From positions 1-64,000 of the forward strand of contig NZ_CADIKL010000023.1 in NCBI RefSeq assembly GCF_902859945.1: DNA of 64,000 bases. The letters are read 5' to 3'. Position numbers and translations under genes: made by a program. Positions 60,432 through 64,000 of the stretch are shown here, piece after piece; position 1 is the first letter of the stretch; every line of letters starts with the position of its first letter. The notes beneath the pieces were generated by a model. That model saw only the letters and a program-made list of their open reading frames with translations, was not told the origin of the DNA and ran no database searches. The DNA comes from Paraburkholderia caffeinitolerans. Lineage in GTDB: Bacteria > Pseudomonadota > Gammaproteobacteria > Burkholderiales > Burkholderiaceae.

Positions 60432-61865
60432 ATGAAAAAAATACGCCGCACCATTCCTTTGTTCCGCGCCTGCGCCGCACTGGCCGGTGTCGCCCTCATT
60501 GCCGGATGCGCGTCGGCGCCTCAGGGCGCCGGGTCGAAGGGCAATGGCTGGGTCAAGGACGAAGTGTCCGACTCCTATGTGTTCGGTTATCCGCTCGTGC
60601 TGATGGATATCTCGCGCGAAGCCGCCACGGGCAACGCGCCGGGCCAGGCCGCGCTGAATACGCTGCGCCACGCGCAGTCGCTGCCGCCGGTTGGCGCCAC
60701 GACGCCGCCCGAACCCAATCTCGACACGCTGGCCTCTTCCGGCTGGCTCGACGTAAGCCGCGAGCCCGTGCTCATCGCGCTGCCCGACACGCACGGCCGC
60801 TATGCGGATGCGCGCGCGCTCGACATGTGGACCAACGTGCTCTGGTCGACGGCGGCGAAAGGCAATGAGCGCGTGAACGGTCTGAAGGCGCAAACGATTG
60901 CGTTCGTGCCCGCGGGCTGGAAGGGCACGCTGCCCGCGCGCGCGAAGCGCGTGGACGTGACCACGCGCTACGTCTGGTTCCTCGCGCGTATCGAGACGCG
61001 TGGCGGCGGCGACCTTGCAACCGCGCGGCGCGTGCAGCGCGGCATTCGCGTGGCGCCGCTTTCCGCATGGAACGGGAGCGGCAAGCGCGTCGCGCAGGCA
61101 GATCCGCAAACGGGCGCGGGCCTCGCTGGCGACCCGGTGGCGGCTGGCACCCCGGCTGCGCAGATTGCTGCGCTCGACGCCAACGGCTTCTTCAACCGTC
61201 TCGCGCTCGCGCTGGAAGACAACGCGCCGTCGCCCGAGGACCCGCACGCGCTCAAGATTCTCGGCGACATCGGCGTGCATCCCGGCGATTCGGTACAACT
61301 GCCGTCCGGCACGAAGGATGCCGCTGGCGTGAGCACGGGTTTCGCCGACGGCCGCGCGCGCGTCGCCACGCCGCCTTCGAATCTGCTCGCCGGCAACGGC
61401 TGGCTGTGGGTGGGCGACGACGCGGGCAACTACGGCACCGACTACGCGCTGCGCGGCTACGCGGCCTACGCGTCGCCGGGCCTGCCCACGATCCGCGACG
61501 AAGCGCGCGCCCGCGTGGCCCAGGACAGCGACGGCCACACGCTGAACGGCGCGAACCGCTACGTGATCCATTTCAGCGCAAAGCAGTTGCCGCCGGTGCG
61601 CGGCTTCTGGTCGATCACGGCCTATACGCCCGAGGGCGCGCTCGACAGCGACGCGTCCGTGCGCGTCGCGTTCGGCGACCGCAACGGCGCGCGGCGCAAC
61701 CGCGATGGCTCGCTCGACGTGCAGGTGAGCGCGGAGCGGCCGCGCGGCGGCGCCAACTGGGTGCCGGTGCCGAAGGGCGACTTCCGCCTCGTGCTGCGCA
61801 TGTACGCGCCGAAGCCCCAGGCTACGGACGGCTCCTGGCAGCCGCCGGCGGTCGAGCGCCAGTAA
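60432..61865 (+). CDS. DUF1254/DUF1214 lipoprotein
   Basis: 477 residues. Lipoprotein signal (CAALAGVALIAGC, Cys lipidated) followed by DUF1254 (VFGYPLVLMDISREAATG, PNLDTLASSGWLDVSREPVLIALPDTHGRY) and, in the last about 110 residues, DUF1214 (GANRYVIHFSAKQLPPVRGFWSITAYTPEG and the ending PKGDFRLVLRMYAPKP). Family members are periplasmic proteins of unknown activity, sometimes annotated as cell-envelope or integrase-like by mistake. Single gene. Confidence 0.85.
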   Translation: MKKIRRTIPLFRACAALAGVALIAGCASAPQGAGSKGNGWVKDEVSDSYVFGYPLVLMDISREAATGNAPGQAALNTLRHAQSLPPVGATTPPEPNLDTLASSGWLDVSREPVLIALPDTHGRYADARALDMWTNVLWSTAAKGNERVNGLKAQTIAFVPAGWKGTLPARAKRVDVTTRYVWFLARIETRGGGDLATARRVQRGIRVAPLSAWNGSGKRVAQADPQTGAGLAGDPVAAGTPAAQIAALDANGFFNRLALALEDNAPSPEDPHALKILGDIGVHPGDSVQLPSGTKDAAGVSTGFADGRARVATPPSNLLAGNGWLWVGDDAGNYGTDYALRGYAAYASPGLPTIRDEARARVAQDSDGHTLNGANRYVIHFSAKQLPPVRGFWSITAYTPEGALDSDASVRVAFGDRNGARRNRDGSLDVQVSAERPRGGANWVPVPKGDFRLVLRMYAPKPQATDGSWQPPAVERQ

Positions 61866-62094
61866 GCGGCTAGAGCCGCAATAGCAGCAATAACGGCGGA
61901 TCCGCCGCCCTCCGGGCGTGCCAAAACGGCGGCGCCGGCGTGCGCCGCCTCCACACCAGCCCCTGCATCCTTCCGACGTTTTGTCGACGCGCGATGGATC
62001 ATCGGGCCTATACTTTCGGCTGTCGGACCCTCCGGCATTCCATCCGGTTTCACTATCCGCGGCGGGCCTTTCGCCGCGTCATTGGCCAGCAAGC

Positions 62095-64000
62095 ATGGCA
62101 AGCCTCAACAAAGAATCGCTGACGACTTCATTGCAATCGGTGCGCGCCGTGGCGCGCGCCCCGCGCACACGGCGCATCTTCACCGGCATCGCGATTTTTC
62201 TCGTGGTGTTCGGCCTGCTCGGCTTCTTCGCCGCGCCGCCGCTGATCCGCCACATTGCCGAACAACAGTTGAGCAAGCAGCTCGACCGGCCCGTCTCGAT
62301 CGCGCACATCGGGCTCAATCCTTACACGCTGCGGCTCGAAGCGGACCGCGTGCACATCGGCGAGCGCGGCGGCCAGGGCGACTTCTTCGACGTCGAAAAG
62401 CTCGTCGTGCAGGCGTCGTGGTCGTCGATCTTCCGCGCGGCGCCCATCGTCGACGAAGTGCGGCTCGACTCGCCGCGCGCGACCATCGTGCGGCTCGACG
62501 CGCAGCGCTTCAACTTCTCGGACCTCGTTGAGAAGTTCTCGAAGCCTTCCGAAAAGCCCAGCAGCAAGCCCGCGCAATTCGCGGTGTCGAACATCCACAT
62601 CGAGAACGGCAAGATCACCTTCGACGATCGGCTGCTCAACGAAAAGCATGTGATCGACCGCTGGTCGCTGGGCATTCCGTTCATCGCCACGCTGCCTTCG
62701 AAGACCGATATCTTCGTCCAGCCGATGCTGCGCGCGCGCATCGACGGCGACAGCACGCTTGCCATCGACGGCAAGACCAAGCCGTTCGCCGCGTCGCGCG
62801 AGTCCGAGGTCGAACTGCGTCTCGCCGATCTCGATCTGCCCAAGCTGCTCACTTATGCGCCCACCAAGTTGCCGGTGACGCTCAAGAGCGGCAAGCTCTC
62901 CACCAACCTCAAGCTCGATTTCGTGATGTCGGGCGAGAAACCCACGCTGCGCGTTTCCGGAACGACCGACCTCAACGACATCGACGCCACCGACAACGCC
63001 AACGCGCCGCTGTTCGGCGCGCGCAGCCTGCATGTGGCGGCGGCGTCGCTCGAGCCGTTCAGCAACGTTTATCGCTTCGACACGATCCGCATCGACGCGC
63101 CCAAGGCCTGGATCGCGCGCGACAAGGCCGGCGTGCTCAGCGTCGAGAAGCTGGCGGGCGCACCGGCGGCGAAGGCCGAGGCAGCCAAGTCCAATGCCAC
63201 GGCGCCGTCTCCCGGGAAGGGCGCCGCGAGCGCCGTCGCGGCGGTGCCGCCCGCGGCGTCGGGCGCCCAGGCCGAGTCCGCGGCAGAAACCAAGGCGCCG
63301 CCGCTCGATCTGTCGATTCGCCAGTTCGCGATCGTGGATGGCACGGTACATGTGCATGACGAAGCGGCGTCGAGGCCTGTGGAACTGGATCTCGACAACG
63401 TCACCACGACGCTCGCGAACTTCTCGACCGTCGCCAAGGCGCCCGCCGACTACACGCTCGCGTTCGGCGCGCCCGACGGCGGCACGGCGCAGGTCTCGGG
63501 CCGCTTTGGTCTCGCCGCGAAGAACGCCGACGCGAAAGTCGTCCTGCACAACTTGACGCTGCCGCAAGTGCAGCCGTATCTCGACGGCGTGAGCGCCGCG
63601 CAGATCCTCGACGGCAAGCTGAGCCTCGACTCGACCATCAAGGCCGATTGGGCGCAAGAGCCGGCCGCCGTGAAGGTGGAGGCGAGCACGCTGAATCTGG
63701 AGGCGCTCAAGCTCGCCGCGCGCGGTTCGAAGGCGCCGATCGTGGCGCTCGCGAAGGGCACGGTGCAAGTAAGCGCGGTCGATCTCGCGGCGCGCACTGC
63801 GCAGATCGCGTCGGTGGATACGAGCGGTCTCGCCGTCAACGTCGAACGCAAGAAAGACGGCAAGATCGATCTACTGGAGCTTGCGCAAGGCCGCCAGGCC
63901 GCGCCTGAGCGCACGGCGATTCGCGCGGCGCAGAAGTCGGTGAAGGAAGGCCCGGCGTGGCGCTACAAGATCGATGCGCTGAACGTGAACGGCGGCTCGA
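62095..64000 (+). CDS. DUF748 (AsmA-like) protein, truncated by the window end
   Basis: At least 635 residues, open to the last base. The N-terminus has one membrane helix (RRIFTGIAIFLVVFGLLGFF) and then the DUF748 repeat pattern: HIAEQQLSKQLDRPVSIAHIGLNPYTLRLEADRV, VRLDSPRATIVRLDAQRFNFSDLV, AQFAVSNIHIENGKITFDDR. An Ala/Pro-rich linker lies near residues 357-400. DUF748 belongs to the AsmA/TamB-like group of long beta-groove proteins that bridge or line the inner and outer membranes and may carry lipids. The ATG at 62095 is the natural start. Confidence 0.88.
   Translation, partial: MASLNKESLTTSLQSVRAVARAPRTRRIFTGIAIFLVVFGLLGFFAAPPLIRHIAEQQLSKQLDRPVSIAHIGLNPYTLRLEADRVHIGERGGQGDFFDVEKLVVQASWSSIFRAAPIVDEVRLDSPRATIVRLDAQRFNFSDLVEKFSKPSEKPSSKPAQFAVSNIHIENGKITFDDRLLNEKHVIDRWSLGIPFIATLPSKTDIFVQPMLRARIDGDSTLAIDGKTKPFAASRESEVELRLADLDLPKLLTYAPTKLPVTLKSGKLSTNLKLDFVMSGEKPTLRVSGTTDLNDIDATDNANAPLFGARSLHVAAASLEPFSNVYRFDTIRIDAPKAWIARDKAGVLSVEKLAGAPAAKAEAAKSNATAPSPGKGAASAVAAVPPAASGAQAESAAETKAPPLDLSIRQFAIVDGTVHVHDEAASRPVELDLDNVTTTLANFSTVAKAPADYTLAFGAPDGGTAQVSGRFGLAAKNADAKVVLHNLTLPQVQPYLDGVSAAQILDGKLSLDSTIKADWAQEPAAVKVEASTLNLEALKLAARGSKAPIVALAKGTVQVSAVDLAARTAQIASVDTSGLAVNVERKKDGKIDLLELAQGRQAAPERTAIRAAQKSVKEGPAWRYKIDALNVNGGS

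Overview
The window is high-GC DNA from a betaproteobacterium of the Burkholderia/Paraburkholderia/Caballeronia group. That placement is an inference from gene content: a Burkholderia-type trimeric porin, small H-NS proteins with the betaproteobacterial C-terminal motif, a split penicillin-binding 1A gene layout, a non-phosphorylative deoxy-sugar cluster with an IclR regulator, and dense GC-rich codon use. Most of the window is ordinary chromosome, with one accessory segment from about 40.7 to 55.1 kb.

Layout. 0-0.1 kb: start of an IS630-type transposase running off the left edge. 0.3-13.7 kb: assorted single genes (spermidine-synthase-like methyltransferase, YoaK-type and GntP-type membrane proteins, secreted proteins, a LuxR-type regulator, H-NS, prfC, a GGDEF protein, an acetyl-CoA-synthetase-like/GNAT protein). 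13.8-15.9 kb: a TPR/SPINDLY-type O-linked glycosyltransferase. 15.9-26.3 kb: an IclR regulator divergent from a nine-gene operon with a CUT2 sugar ABC transporter and enzymes that fit oxidation of L-fucose (or a close relative) to pyruvate and lactate. The dehydratase step appears to be carried by a split UxaA-type enzyme. 26.3-36.6 kb: thioesterase, AGE-family epimerase, MgtC, a 51-residue protein with a striking double-operator promoter, flavin reductase, porin, PBP1A and an orphan HypC-like protein. 37.0-42.2 kb: a parvulin-type isomerase, a VIT-like protein and an Na+/H+ antiporter, followed by a rearranged zone. There, 820 bp of the isomerase gene is copied in frame into the middle of a DUF2254 membrane-protein gene, and a scrap of a second antiporter follows.

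42.2-54.7 kb: a type VI secretion accessory island. It holds VgrG with a C-terminal extension, a Tle3-like lipase effector, two tandem DUF2875 proteins with different N-terminal membrane architecture, a PAAR tip protein, a lone TssF baseplate protein, and an unrecognised protein made of seven zinc-ribbon-like repeats. The rest of the T6SS machine is not in the window, so this set would have to use an apparatus encoded elsewhere. 54.8-64 kb: a metR gene reduced to its last third beside an intact metE, then a copper P-type ATPase with a MerR-family (CueR-like) promoter, a DUF1254/DUF1214 lipoprotein, and the first two thirds or so of a DUF748 (AsmA-like) protein that runs off the right edge.

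Most interesting points: the duplicated DUF2875 pair in which loss of one membrane helix may have moved the soluble body across the membrane; the seven-repeat zinc-ribbon protein; the natural DUF2254-isomerase chimera; the double CTAGGG-AAAA-CCCTAG operator overlapping a consensus -10; and a 35-bp inverted motif that occurs twice with identical spacing. No tRNA, rRNA or CRISPR array was seen. Gene starts were chosen by hand from ribosome-binding sites and family norms. Homology statements are from recognition of motifs, not from a database search.
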